From Oscillospiraceae bacterium (lineage in GTDB: Bacteria > Bacillota > Clostridia > Oscillospirales > Ruminococcaceae): 61,946 bases of DNA. The first letter of the stretch is position 1. Every line of letters begins with the position of its first letter. The notes beneath the pieces were generated by a model. The model saw nothing but the letters and a program-made list of their open reading frames with translations, made no database searches and was not told where the DNA came from. Shown one piece after another: positions 51,890 through 60,430 of this stretch. Position numbers and translations under genes: made by a program. The DNA lies in the NCBI GenBank assembly GCA_009783205.1, contig WRHO01000009.1, forward strand, positions 1-61,946, in the 5' to 3' direction.

Positions 51890-54166
51890 TTATATACTTA
51901 TATCTAAACCCTGTCGCTTCTCGACAATACGCGGGAATATCTGGGTTAAATCGTGCGGCTCGCGCAAGACGCCCGTTTGAAACTCTCTTACGGAATAGCT
52001 TGTTGACGCTATAATGCGGTTAATTTTATCTTTTAATGACTTCATTTCGCCGTGAAAGCTTTCGGGGTGAAGAACCGCAAGACTTACCTCGGTATCCGTA
52101 GCGTATAAATCTGTCTCAAACCTTCCGACCGCCTCGATTTCAAAGGTAAGGAAAAGGTGATAATTCTTTTCTCGCCCCTCTGCGCCGCCCGCGCTTCCCC
52201 TCTCCTGATTATCCACCCAAAGCTCGCCGAACGCCTTAGCGTCGCCGATTTGCAAGGGAATAATAAAATGAGAAAGGGGGGTGTAAACCCCGGGCGCGTT
52301 AATCAAGCTTTGGAGCAAATTAGAAGCGTTATAACTGTCTAATGTCTTTAAAGCATTATGGTTTATATTCTTTTCTATAAAAGACGTCAATTCTTCGAGT
52401 GAGGATTTCGGCGGCATTTCCGGCTTATTTTCCTCGAGAGCCTCCGCATTTTGTAGTAGCGGCTGTTGCTCTTGTGACCCTCGCGATTGTGCCTGTTGCG
52501 TTTGTTGAGACTGTTGAGCTTGCTCGGGTTGTTGTGTTTGCTGTGATTGTTGAGTTTGTTGAGCTTGCTCGGGTTGCTGCGTTTGTTGCGTTTGTTGAGT
52601 TTGTTGAGATTGTTCGGGTTGTTGCGCCTGTTGAGTGCCGGACTCGGGCGGAAGCTCCCCTTTTTCAACCATGCCCGAAACCGTTTCGGACAACATTTCA
52701 AACAAAACCTCTCTCTCGGGAACATCGGGTAATTGTTTCAATATATCGTTAAGATAATCAACGAGCATTGTGATACTGTCTATATTTACCAAATCGGCTT
52801 GCAGAGCCATGGCAATATTTACATCAACCGTTCCTTCTATGAGGTTAGCGAGAATTGCTTCGATTGCTTCGATTCCCGTAAAACGCCCTAAAAGGAACCC
52901 GCGAAGCCCGTCCGCCAAACCGTCTCGCGTCATTCCCGGGGGTGGAAACGCCCCCCCTTCTTCAATTGTTTTTCCGTAAAGCTCGGGAAACGTGCCTTTG
53001 TTTAAAATAGGGGCTTGATTTATCTTTGAATCTGTGTTATTATTACCTTGAGGCGATGATTTTTGAACCGTCTGCGAGTTTGAGTTTATTTTCGCGCCTT
53101 TTTCGTTGTCCGTTGTGTTTGCTTGGTCATTTTGAACTAACGCTTGTTCGGCTTGAGCGGGTTTGCGCCCCCCTGTCGATTCACCCGCCTCTTTTCCGGA
53201 CGTTCCGTATAAAACCGCGTCGAGAAATTCTTCAAAGGCGACCATGAACGCTCCCTTTTGCGAATGGGGAACATGGGTCAGCATTTGCGAAAACGCCTCT
53301 TTAAGCATATAATCGTTTGTATTATATCTCGAAAGATTGTGTATAATAAGAGGAATAAGAATTTGTGTTTTTTCGTTGTTCAAAAGGCTGTCCGATACAT
53401 TATAGAGGAGCTTCACCGTTTCGCTTTTTAAAAGTTCAAAGTTTTCCCGCGCTTGAATCCCGCCCCATGCTTCGGCTAACGCACCCAATTTTTCCGAAAG
53501 GAGCGGCGACGGCGAGAAATACGTCGACAAAAAGCGCAGATTAGCGGAAAGCGCGTTGAGAATTTCGTCGCGGTTAAAGGTAAAGTTGACAGCTTTAAGG
53601 AAATTCGCGATTGCCGTCAATTTTTCGTCGTTTACGTTAAGCTGAGGATACTGTGGTGAATATTGTCCCTGCGGCTGTGCTTGAGGTTGAGGCGGATATT
53701 GTCCGTTTGCCTCTCTCCCCCCCGCAAGATTACGCAGTAAATCGAAAAGACGATTCCCCGAAAACATTGTCGTCTGTTCCTCTTGATTGAGCATTTCCTT
53801 AACGAGGTCGTCGACCGCCAAATAAATCGACCGCGAAAGCCCTTCGAGTTCACCGTGAAGCTCGGTGTAGCCGTTCGCTTGTGCGGTGGCTAAAAGCTCC
53901 GAGCTTATAAGCTGTTTCAAAGTCTCGACCGCCATTGTAGGGTCTTTCGGGGTCTTGACCATTAATTGGGGAAGGTCGGTTCTGTTCGGAATTAACTGTT
54001 GTTGTTGTTTCCCCGCCTGTCTTTCGGTGGCATCCGAAACCGCTTGCGGCTTAGTAAGTTGAATTATTTCAAATTGTTCGCCGCCGGGACGGTTTTGATT
54101 GTTACTCAAAGAAGAGTGATAGCCTTTTCCTTGAAAAGGATTGGTAATTTGTGGTATAACAGGCAA
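51890..54166 (-). CDS. FliK/YlqG-like protein with Gln-rich repeat
   Basis: 758 residues, TTG start behind GGGGG. Residues 1-500 are helical without recognised domain. A repeat of QQ/TQQ/PEQAQQ fills about residues 510-560 (52470-52640). The C-terminal about 150 residues (HFIIPLQIGDAKAFGELWV, FLTFEIEAVGRFETDLYATDTEVSLAVL) resemble the hook-length control FliK C-domain. It probably senses or sets length or substrate order in flagellar export with the FlhB-like partner. Divergent from cheA. Confidence 0.75.
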   Translation of the reverse strand: MPVIPQITNPFQGKGYHSSLSNNQNRPGGEQFEIIQLTKPQAVSDATERQAGKQQQQLIPNRTDLPQLMVKTPKDPTMAVETLKQLISSELLATAQANGYTELHGELEGLSRSIYLAVDDLVKEMLNQEEQTTMFSGNRLFDLLRNLAGGREANGQYPPQPQAQPQGQYSPQYPQLNVNDEKLTAIANFLKAVNFTFNRDEILNALSANLRFLSTYFSPSPLLSEKLGALAEAWGGIQARENFELLKSETVKLLYNVSDSLLNNEKTQILIPLIIHNLSRYNTNDYMLKEAFSQMLTHVPHSQKGAFMVAFEEFLDAVLYGTSGKEAGESTGGRKPAQAEQALVQNDQANTTDNEKGAKINSNSQTVQKSSPQGNNNTDSKINQAPILNKGTFPELYGKTIEEGGAFPPPGMTRDGLADGLRGFLLGRFTGIEAIEAILANLIEGTVDVNIAMALQADLVNIDSITMLVDYLNDILKQLPDVPEREVLFEMLSETVSGMVEKGELPPESGTQQAQQPEQSQQTQQTQQTQQPEQAQQTQQSQQTQQPEQAQQSQQTQQAQSRGSQEQQPLLQNAEALEENKPEMPPKSSLEELTSFIEKNINHNALKTLDSYNASNLLQSLINAPGVYTPLSHFIIPLQIGDAKAFGELWVDNQERGSAGGAEGREKNYHLFLTFEIEAVGRFETDLYATDTEVSLAVLHPESFHGEMKSLKDKINRIIASTSYSVREFQTGVLREPHDLTQIFPRIVEKRQGLDISI
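52487..52640. repeat. Gln-coding tandem repeat
   Basis: Runs of TTGTTGTG/TTGTTGAG (minus strand CAACAAAC-type), coding the Gln/Thr/Glu repeats of the FliK-like protein. Antisense frames are shadows. Confidence 0.8.
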
Positions 54167-54253
54167 CGCTTTTTACCCCCGCATACTTAATAATATATAA
54201 TGACATTTTAACACATACCAACACAAATTTCAATAACAAATAATTAATTTATA

Positions 54254-54289
54254 AAAAAATCAAAAAAATATATACTTTTTTGATTTTTT
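54254..54289. other. AT-only inverted repeat upstream of cheA
   Basis: AAAAAATCAAAAAA (54254-54267) with its inverse (54276-54289). A possible terminator or promoter element between divergent genes; no sigma-D match was seen here. Confidence 0.4.
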
Positions 54290-54352
54290 ATGATATACTG
54301 TATTATAGTTATAATATTAAGCCAAATTATCATGAAAGGACGGAATAAGAAA

Positions 54353-56446
54353 ATGTCAAAAATTGAACCCGGAATGGAAGCCATGCTCGATGCGTATTTG
54401 TTTGAAAGCTCGACCTTATTGGAGCAATTGGATGAAATCCTGCTGAGAACGGAACAGGCGGGTACTTTCACGGAGGAAGACATTAACGAAATTTTCCGTA
54501 TAATGCACACCGTTAAAGGCTCGTCGGCAATGATGGGGTTTGAAAGCCTTCAACAGCTTTCACACAAAGGCGAGGATATGTTTTTCCTCATAAGAGAGAA
54601 TAAAATCGAGGATACCGCCTTTGTTTATGACCTCGTTTTCCGTATGTCCGATTTGTTTAAAGCGGAAATCGACTTGATTCAATCGGAAGGAGAATATGAA
54701 CCTACCGATTTTTCCGAAATAATTAAGGAACTCGAACACGGTGCGGATATTCTCTCCGGCAAAGCGACCGGCGATGTTTCATCGGCTAACGCCGCAAACA
54801 CATCTGCCTCACCCGCGGCTTCAAATGCCGCCGAAGAGGTTGCCGCCGGCTGTATCGCCGTAAGGATTTTATTTGAACACGGTATCGAAATGGAAAATCT
54901 CAGAGCGTTTCTTTTACTTAATAAAATCCGCGAAGAGACGGAAGTAATTGACTTTACGCCCGAGGCTATTGAAACCGATTCCACAACCGCAGCTTATATT
55001 GCCGATAACGGGTTTATCGTAACCTTCAGAGCGGAGGACAGGGACGCCGTGCAAAAAACGCTCGAGACCGCGCTTAATGTGGAATCTATTGAGTTTATTG
55101 AAGAGGCTCCGCAAGAAAGCGAAAAGGTTGTTCCGGAGATAGCGAAGCCCGCTTCTCCCGAAATTAAGAGCGTCGACGCGGTTAAGGTAAAGGCTCCCGA
55201 GCCCGTTAAACAGGCGGAGCCGGCAAATCCCGCCGCAGTCCACAACAATGCTTTTGGCGGCGCGGGTGGCGGAAAACAAAGTATAATAAGCGTGAACCTC
55301 GCAAAATTAGACCAGCTTCATGATATAGTCGGCGAAATAATCACGACCGAATCAATGGTTATTTCCAACCCGGAATTAGACGGTCTGCAATTAGAAAGCT
55401 TTCATAAGGCGGCGCGAGAGCTTCGTAAGCTTACCGACGAGCTACAGGATACCGTGATGTCAATACGCATGGTGCCGCTTTCGGGCCCGTTCTCTAAGAT
55501 GAACCGTATTGTACGCGATATGAAAAAAGCGTTGGGTAAAGATGTTGACCTTATTATTGACGGAGAGACCACAGAGGTTGATAAGTCGATTGTGGATAAT
55601 CTCAACGACCCGCTCATGCATCTCGTCCGCAACTGTATGGACCACGGGATAGAAACAAGTGTTGACGAAAGGGTTCAAAACGGAAAACCGGCTAAGGCAT
55701 ATATAAAGCTCGCGGCGGTCAATGCGTCGGGCGAGGTTATTATAACGATAAGCGATGACGGTAAGGGAATTGACCCCGAGAAAATTCTCGATAAAGCGGA
55801 ACGAATGGGCTTATTGTTTAAACCGAGGAGCGATTATTCCGAGAAAGAGGCACAAAGCTTAATTCTTATGCCGGGGTTCTCGACAAATGAAGAGGTTACC
55901 GAGTATTCGGGGCGCGGCGTCGGAATGGACGTTGTTAAACAGAATATCGAGAAATGCGGCGGGACAATAACCGTCGAAAGCAAATTAGGTAAAGGGACTT
56001 CGTTTATTATTAAGATTCCGCTTACCTTAGCTATAATCGAGGGCATGGAAATAGAGGTTGGCGGTACAATATTCACGATTCCTATTTCTATGATAAAACA
56101 GAGCTTTAAGGTCACTAATGACCAGGTTGTTCGCGATACACAGCGCGGGGAAATGATTATGATACGCGGAGCCTGTTACCCGATAATGCGGTTACATGAC
56201 CGGTTTAATATCCCGTCGGAGGTTACCGATTTTGAGGACGGAATACTTTTGTTGGTCGAAACCGAAAACAAAAGCGTTTGTCTGTTCTCCGACAAGCTAA
56301 TCGGCGAGCAACAGGTTGTTGTAAAACCGTTCCCCCCTTATTTCAGCCGTTATAACATAAAAGCGGCGGGGCTTTCGGGGTGTACAATTATGGGCGACGG
56401 AAGTATCGCGCTCATCATAGATGTAGCGAATCTTATAGAAAACTAA
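54353..56446 (+). CDS. cheA: Chemotaxis histidine kinase CheA
   Basis: 697 residues from MSKIEPGMEA. Domains: HPt with phosphorylated His52 in MHTVKGSSAMMGF; P2-like segment about 160-255; dimerisation helices; ATPase with N-box HLVRNCMDHGIE, DDGKGID and GRGVGMDVVKQNI; CheW-like domain at the end. Phosphorylates CheY and CheB in response to receptors. GAAAGG is 12 nt before this ATG; an earlier in-frame ATG (54332) lies on that signal. Head of cheA-cheW-cheR-cheB. Confidence 0.95.
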   Translation: MSKIEPGMEAMLDAYLFESSTLLEQLDEILLRTEQAGTFTEEDINEIFRIMHTVKGSSAMMGFESLQQLSHKGEDMFFLIRENKIEDTAFVYDLVFRMSDLFKAEIDLIQSEGEYEPTDFSEIIKELEHGADILSGKATGDVSSANAANTSASPAASNAAEEVAAGCIAVRILFEHGIEMENLRAFLLLNKIREETEVIDFTPEAIETDSTTAAYIADNGFIVTFRAEDRDAVQKTLETALNVESIEFIEEAPQESEKVVPEIAKPASPEIKSVDAVKVKAPEPVKQAEPANPAAVHNNAFGGAGGGKQSIISVNLAKLDQLHDIVGEIITTESMVISNPELDGLQLESFHKAARELRKLTDELQDTVMSIRMVPLSGPFSKMNRIVRDMKKALGKDVDLIIDGETTEVDKSIVDNLNDPLMHLVRNCMDHGIETSVDERVQNGKPAKAYIKLAAVNASGEVIITISDDGKGIDPEKILDKAERMGLLFKPRSDYSEKEAQSLILMPGFSTNEEVTEYSGRGVGMDVVKQNIEKCGGTITVESKLGKGTSFIIKIPLTLAIIEGMEIEVGGTIFTIPISMIKQSFKVTNDQVVRDTQRGEMIMIRGACYPIMRLHDRFNIPSEVTDFEDGILLLVETENKSVCLFSDKLIGEQQVVVKPFPPYFSRYNIKAAGLSGCTIMGDGSIALIIDVANLIEN

Positions 56447-56509
56447 TTGAACACGGGTTCGCGGCTTTGGCGAGTCCCGACTATACCGTTATAAATGGAG
56501 GAATTAACA

Positions 56510-57037
56510 ATGACTGAAGCAAAATCGGTGGCGTTAGCTAAACACGAAAAGGTTGCTACAAGCGGAAAAAGTGCCGTTCGTACCGAAAAGGAAAACGAGA
56601 TTACTAAGGTTCTTACTTTTCTTATCGGTGACCAAGTATATGGTATTGAAATTCCGTATATAATTGAAATTATCGGCGTTCCGCATATTACCCATGTCCC
56701 CTGTTACGAGATACCGGGGTTCATTAAGGGTATAATAAACGTAAGAAGTAAGGTTGTTCCGGTTGTTAATGTGCGCGCTTGTTTCGGGAAAGAGGAAATC
56801 GAGTATGACGAGCGCACCTGTACCGTTATAGTCGCGCACGAAAATGTTTCTGTGGGGTTGATAGTCGACGAGGTTCTTGATGTCTCGTCGGTTACCGAAA
56901 AACATTTGGCGCGTACCCCCGACTTGAATCAGGTGAACAACAATAAGTTCATCGACTATATTCTCGAAATGAACGACGGTGTTAAGCTTGTTCTCGATGT
57001 GCAAAAGCTTATATTTGACCACGACGTTGCTTTTTGA
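56510..57037 (+). CDS. cheW: Chemotaxis adaptor CheW
   Basis: 175 residues from MTEAKSVALA. Links CheA to receptors. The CheW fold begins at about residue 30 (VLTFLIGDQVYGIEIPYIIEII) with GIINVRSKVVPVVNVRACFG and VGLIVDEVLDV. GGAGG lies 7 nt before this ATG; the ATG at 56495 is part of that signal. 63 bp after cheA, same operon. Confidence 0.94.
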   Translation: MTEAKSVALAKHEKVATSGKSAVRTEKENEITKVLTFLIGDQVYGIEIPYIIEIIGVPHITHVPCYEIPGFIKGIINVRSKVVPVVNVRACFGKEEIEYDERTCTVIVAHENVSVGLIVDEVLDVSSVTEKHLARTPDLNQVNNNKFIDYILEMNDGVKLVLDVQKLIFDHDVAF

Positions 57038-57088
57038 GAAAGTGCTGAATATATATAAGAAAGGGTATGGTCATAAGGAATGGCTTCA

Positions 57089-57901
57089 ATGAAAATTTCG
57101 GACGCGGATTTTAAACGTCTTGTTGAGTTTATGGAAGGCAGATACGGTATCAACCTAAAACAAAAACGGGTGTTGATTGAGGGGCGGCTTTCCAATACCA
57201 TAAATCAACGCGGGTTTAAAGACTTTACATCTTTTATAGATATGATTTTCGCGGACAGAACGGGTACCGAAACGATAAATCTTCTTAATAAATTGACCAC
57301 GAACCATACCTTTTTCATGAGAGAAGCCGAACATTATCAGTATATGAAGGATGTTGTTTTACCTTATTTTGAGAAAGAAAAGAAAGACCGTCGAATATAC
57401 TTATGGAGTGCGGCGAGTTCGAGCGGTGAGGAACCGTATACGAACATTATGCAGCTTTTAGAATATTTTAAGGGCAGAGCTTCGATGTGGAATTTGTCGA
57501 CGCTCGCGACCGATATTTCGCAGAAGGTACTCGATATGGCGAAAACCGCAATTTACTCTGCCGATTCGATGAAAAACCTTCCCGAATCGTGGAAAAAGAC
57601 ATATTTCACGCCGGAAGCGAACAATTGTTTTAAAGTATCGCCCGAGGTTACAAAACGGGTTGAATTTAAAGCCTTTAACCTTATGGACAATATTCCGTAT
57701 AAGATATATCCTTTTGATTTGATTTTCTGCCGAAACGTCATGATTTATTTTGAGCTTGAGGTTAAAATCGCGCTCGTTAATCGTTTATATGATGTTTTAA
57801 GACCGGGCGGTTATCTCTTTATAGGTCATGCGGAGAGTATTCCGCGAGACAGAACTAAATTCGAATATGTTAAACCCGCAATTTATAGGAAACCATTATG
57901 A
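57089..57901 (+). CDS. cheR: Chemotaxis protein methyltransferase CheR
   Basis: 270 residues. N-terminal helices, then the SAM fold: WSAASSSGEEPYT motif, TDISQKVLDMAK, DLIFCRNVMIYFE. It methylates glutamates of chemoreceptors. AAGGA at 57075 favours the second ATG (57089, spacing 9) over 57080. The end overlaps cheB by 4 bp. Confidence 0.94.
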   Translation: MKISDADFKRLVEFMEGRYGINLKQKRVLIEGRLSNTINQRGFKDFTSFIDMIFADRTGTETINLLNKLTTNHTFFMREAEHYQYMKDVVLPYFEKEKKDRRIYLWSAASSSGEEPYTNIMQLLEYFKGRASMWNLSTLATDISQKVLDMAKTAIYSADSMKNLPESWKKTYFTPEANNCFKVSPEVTKRVEFKAFNLMDNIPYKIYPFDLIFCRNVMIYFELEVKIALVNRLYDVLRPGGYLFIGHAESIPRDRTKFEYVKPAIYRKPL

Positions 57902-58929
57902 ATAACAAAAAAATACGCGTTTTAGTGGTAGATGATTCGGCAATGTTCAGGACGGTATTATCCAACGCGCTTACAACGGCACCCGATATTGAGGTTATCG
58001 GAACCGCAGTTGACGCCGCCGACGCAAAGGTTAAAATCCTTAATATGAAGCCGGACGTTATAACGCTCGATGTAGAGATGCCAAAAATGAACGGTATCGA
58101 GTTTTTGAAAAAACTTCTTCCCATTCATAAGGTGGCGGCTATTGTTGTTACCGCCTCTGCCGTAGAAGCGTTTGAGGCTATTTCGGCGGGCGCGGTCGAT
58201 TATATAAAGAAGCCGTCGCGAGACGAAATGTTCACCTTCGGGAGACGGCTGCAAAATTTAGTCAGAACCGCCGCAACCGCTAAGGTAGGACTCGGGAATC
58301 AGCGTGCATCGGAAACAACGGCAAAATCGCTCCGTCATTCAATGCTCAATATATCGCGGAATACAAATAAAATTATCGCGATAGGTGCATCCACCGGCGG
58401 AACGGACGCTATACAGGTGGTGGTGGAAAACCTTCCTAAAACCACGCCGGGTATCGTAATTGTTCAACATATGCCGGCGGGGTTTACGAAGATGTATGCC
58501 GACCGCCTTAATCGCGTTTGTCAAATGGAGGTTAAGGAGGCGGAGGACGGCGATATAATACGACAGGGGCTTATTATTGTCGGCGCGGGTGAGTTTCACT
58601 TAAGAGTCAAGAGAAACGGCGCATTGTACAGCGTCGAAAGCCGTCGCGGTGATAAAGTTTCGGGACACTGTCCGTCGGTTGATGTGATGTTTGAATCAAT
58701 GGCGCAAAACGCAGGGGCTAACGGAATCGGAGTAATACTTACCGGAATGGGCGCGGACGGCGCGAAGGGTCTCCTTCAAATGAAACAAAAGGGCGCGTTC
58801 ACAATCGGACAAGATGAAGCGTCGTGCGTTGTGTACGGTATGCCTATGGTTGCCAACAATATGGGCGCGGTCAGTAAACAGGCTTCTTTGCAGAGCATTG
58901 CGGGAATTTTAATTGAAAAATTACGATAA
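57898..58929 (+). CDS. cheB: Chemotaxis methylesterase CheB
   Basis: 343 residues. Receiver domain (acidic pair D12-D13, phosphoacceptor Asp58 in TLDVEMPKMNG, Lys109) and methylesterase domain with the catalytic Ser in IGASTGGTDAI, a His in GAGEFHLR, and Asp in LTGMGADGAKG. It removes receptor methyl groups and closes the adaptation loop with CheR. Last gene of the operon; terminator at 58946. No CheY in the window. Confidence 0.95.
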   Translation: MNNKKIRVLVVDDSAMFRTVLSNALTTAPDIEVIGTAVDAADAKVKILNMKPDVITLDVEMPKMNGIEFLKKLLPIHKVAAIVVTASAVEAFEAISAGAVDYIKKPSRDEMFTFGRRLQNLVRTAATAKVGLGNQRASETTAKSLRHSMLNISRNTNKIIAIGASTGGTDAIQVVVENLPKTTPGIVIVQHMPAGFTKMYADRLNRVCQMEVKEAEDGDIIRQGLIIVGAGEFHLRVKRNGALYSVESRRGDKVSGHCPSVDVMFESMAQNAGANGIGVILTGMGADGAKGLLQMKQKGAFTIGQDEASCVVYGMPMVANNMGAVSKQASLQSIAGILIEKLR

Positions 58930-58945
58930 TTGATAATTATAATCA

Positions 58946-58972
58946 TACCCCCCTTGATTCAAGGGGGGTATT
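58946..58972. terminator. Terminator of the che operon
   Basis: 13-bp perfect arms ATACCCCCCTTGA and inverse with a one-base centre (effective loop about 5). Confidence 0.9.
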
Positions 58973-58982
58973 ATATTACCTA

Positions 58983-59011
58983 TTGACAGATGTATTTTAT
59001 TGTAGTATAAT
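58983..59011 (+). promoter_or_regulatory. Promoter of the antitoxin gene
   Basis: TTGACA (58983-58988), 17 nt, TATAAT (59006-59011): perfect consensus, followed by GTGAGGTGATTG before the ATG. Confidence 0.82.
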
Positions 59012-59050
59012 TGTTTTAACAATGTTATATGTTTGTGAGGTGATTGTATC

Positions 59051-59305
59051 ATGAAAACTAATGTCGTATCGGTAAGAACCGAGCCGCAACTTAAATCCGA
59101 TGTTGAAAAGTTGTACGGCAGCTTTGGTATTACGGTTAGCGATGCCGTTAATATGTTTTTCCACAAGTCGCTTATGGTAGGCGGACTGCCTTTTGAGTTA
59201 AAACTTGACAACCCCTATATAATAACAAAACAAGATTTAGACAACAGAATCAACAACCTAAAGTCGGGCAAAGGTGAAGTTCATGAAATTGTCGGGATTG
59301 ATTGA
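59051..59305 (+). CDS. RelB/DinJ-type antitoxin
   Basis: 84 residues. Ribbon-helix-helix N-terminus (VVSVRTEPQLKSDVEKLYGSFGITVSDAVNMFFHKSL) that binds its own operator as a dimer. The C-terminal half wraps the toxin: PYIITKQDLDNRINNLKSGKGEVHEI. The partner gene starts 10 bp after its stop but is broken, so this is a lone antitoxin. GTGAGG is the ribosome-binding signal. Confidence 0.88.
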   Translation: MKTNVVSVRTEPQLKSDVEKLYGSFGITVSDAVNMFFHKSLMVGGLPFELKLDNPYIITKQDLDNRINNLKSGKGEVHEIVGID

Positions 59306-59314
59306 GGATAAAGA

Positions 59315-59436
59315 ATGAAACTTATTTGGGACGAGAAAGCGTGGGAAGAATACGAGTATTGGCAGGGACAAGACAAGAAAACCTTGAAAAAAATGCCGTC
59401 AATATCGTTTCTTGCCGTGGGCATTATAAGGATTAG
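59315..59436 (+). pseudogene. Txe/YoeB toxin remnant with internal deletion
   Basis: The frame at 59315 reads MKLIWDEKAWEEYEYWQGQDKKTLKK, the exact N-terminus style of Txe/YoeB mRNA-cutting toxins. The third frame just downstream reads NAVNIVSCRGHYKD and stops at 59434-59436, the family C-terminus. About 45 codons of the middle are missing and the two ends are out of frame at an A run (about 59386-59393). The literal ORF would end at a junk 21-residue tail near 59457. The catalytic middle is lost, so it should be inactive. Confidence 0.85.
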
Positions 59437-59504
59437 CTGTTATAGCAATTCCGCTTAATATTTACACTTTCATCGGGACATTCGTTTATTCTATTTTTAA
59501 GAGT

Positions 59505-60284
59505 TTATTCTATCACTTCTCCTGTAATGCCATTAATATATATAATATCATCATGCCCTTCAAATTGAATTTTATAACAGAAATTTTGACTACTACTTGG
59601 AGCATTATAAATAAGTCCAATACTGCTTTTTAGATTAGCGTTTGTGTTTAAATATGCTCTTGCAATATCTCCCGCTTCCCAAATACTGATAGTTGATTCT
59701 ATTTCAATTTTTGAAAACTCATCAAATTTTATTAAATTATCTTTAATTACGTTTCCTCCTTCATCAATAACCATATAACCTAAAAATATACGGTTTTTGT
59801 TTATTCTAATAAATTGTTCAATATAATAGCAAAAAGTTTCATTATCAATAGTTAATATAGAATCATAAGAAGGGTGAATCCTACCATTGTATTTATTATT
59901 CAGAAAATTATAAGCAAAACTATTATCATTATACTCGGAATTTACTTTTATATAGTTCATTGCTGAATCAATAATGTCTTGAGGTGTAGAATAAAATGCC
60001 GAGATTTTTGCTCCGTTCGGTGTAACTTCGTATTCAGCACTTCCCTCAATATCATCGCCTCCCTCAATATCATCATTTTCCGTAAAGATTTCATTTTCTT
60101 CGGTAATACTAATTATTTTATCATTTTTTTCAGAAGTATCAACTGAAAAACTATTATTACCATTAACCTTTTTCTCCATAGAAGCACCTCCTTTATTTCT
60201 TGTAAATATAAATGCAGTAACACCAATTACAATGATAATTACTATTGCAAAAATCAATATGATTCTTTTACTAAAAATGCTCAT
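59505..60284 (-). CDS. Membrane-anchored PepSY-like protein
   Basis: 259 residues. N-terminal membrane helix (RIILIFAIVIIIVIGVTAFIFT), a Ser/Glu/Asp-rich linker (35-85), then a globular part ending YKIQFEGHDDIIYINGITGEVIE, the usual closing strand of PepSY or peptidase-propeptide domains. Next to an M4 protease, this may act as an inhibitor or chaperone of that enzyme. The codons are AT-rich. It stands 146 bp from the protease. Confidence 0.65.
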   Translation of the reverse strand: MSIFSKRIILIFAIVIIIVIGVTAFIFTRNKGGASMEKKVNGNNSFSVDTSEKNDKIISITEENEIFTENDDIEGGDDIEGSAEYEVTPNGAKISAFYSTPQDIIDSAMNYIKVNSEYNDNSFAYNFLNNKYNGRIHPSYDSILTIDNETFCYYIEQFIRINKNRIFLGYMVIDEGGNVIKDNLIKFDEFSKIEIESTISIWEAGDIARAYLNTNANLKSSIGLIYNAPSSSQNFCYKIQFEGHDDIIYINGITGEVIE

Positions 60285-60430
60285 AATATACCTCCGAGAT
60301 TATATTATTGTATGATATTTATTAATTTTTGTCAATTGCTATCCCTCACAAAATATTTCTTCATTTTGCGAGGGACAACAATGTATGGGAACATGATTAA
60401 GTTTTAGTAAATATAAATATTATTCTATCG

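Noticed and set aside
52387-52752. ORFs across the Gln repeat
   Set aside because: Shadow frames of the FliK-like gene repeat.
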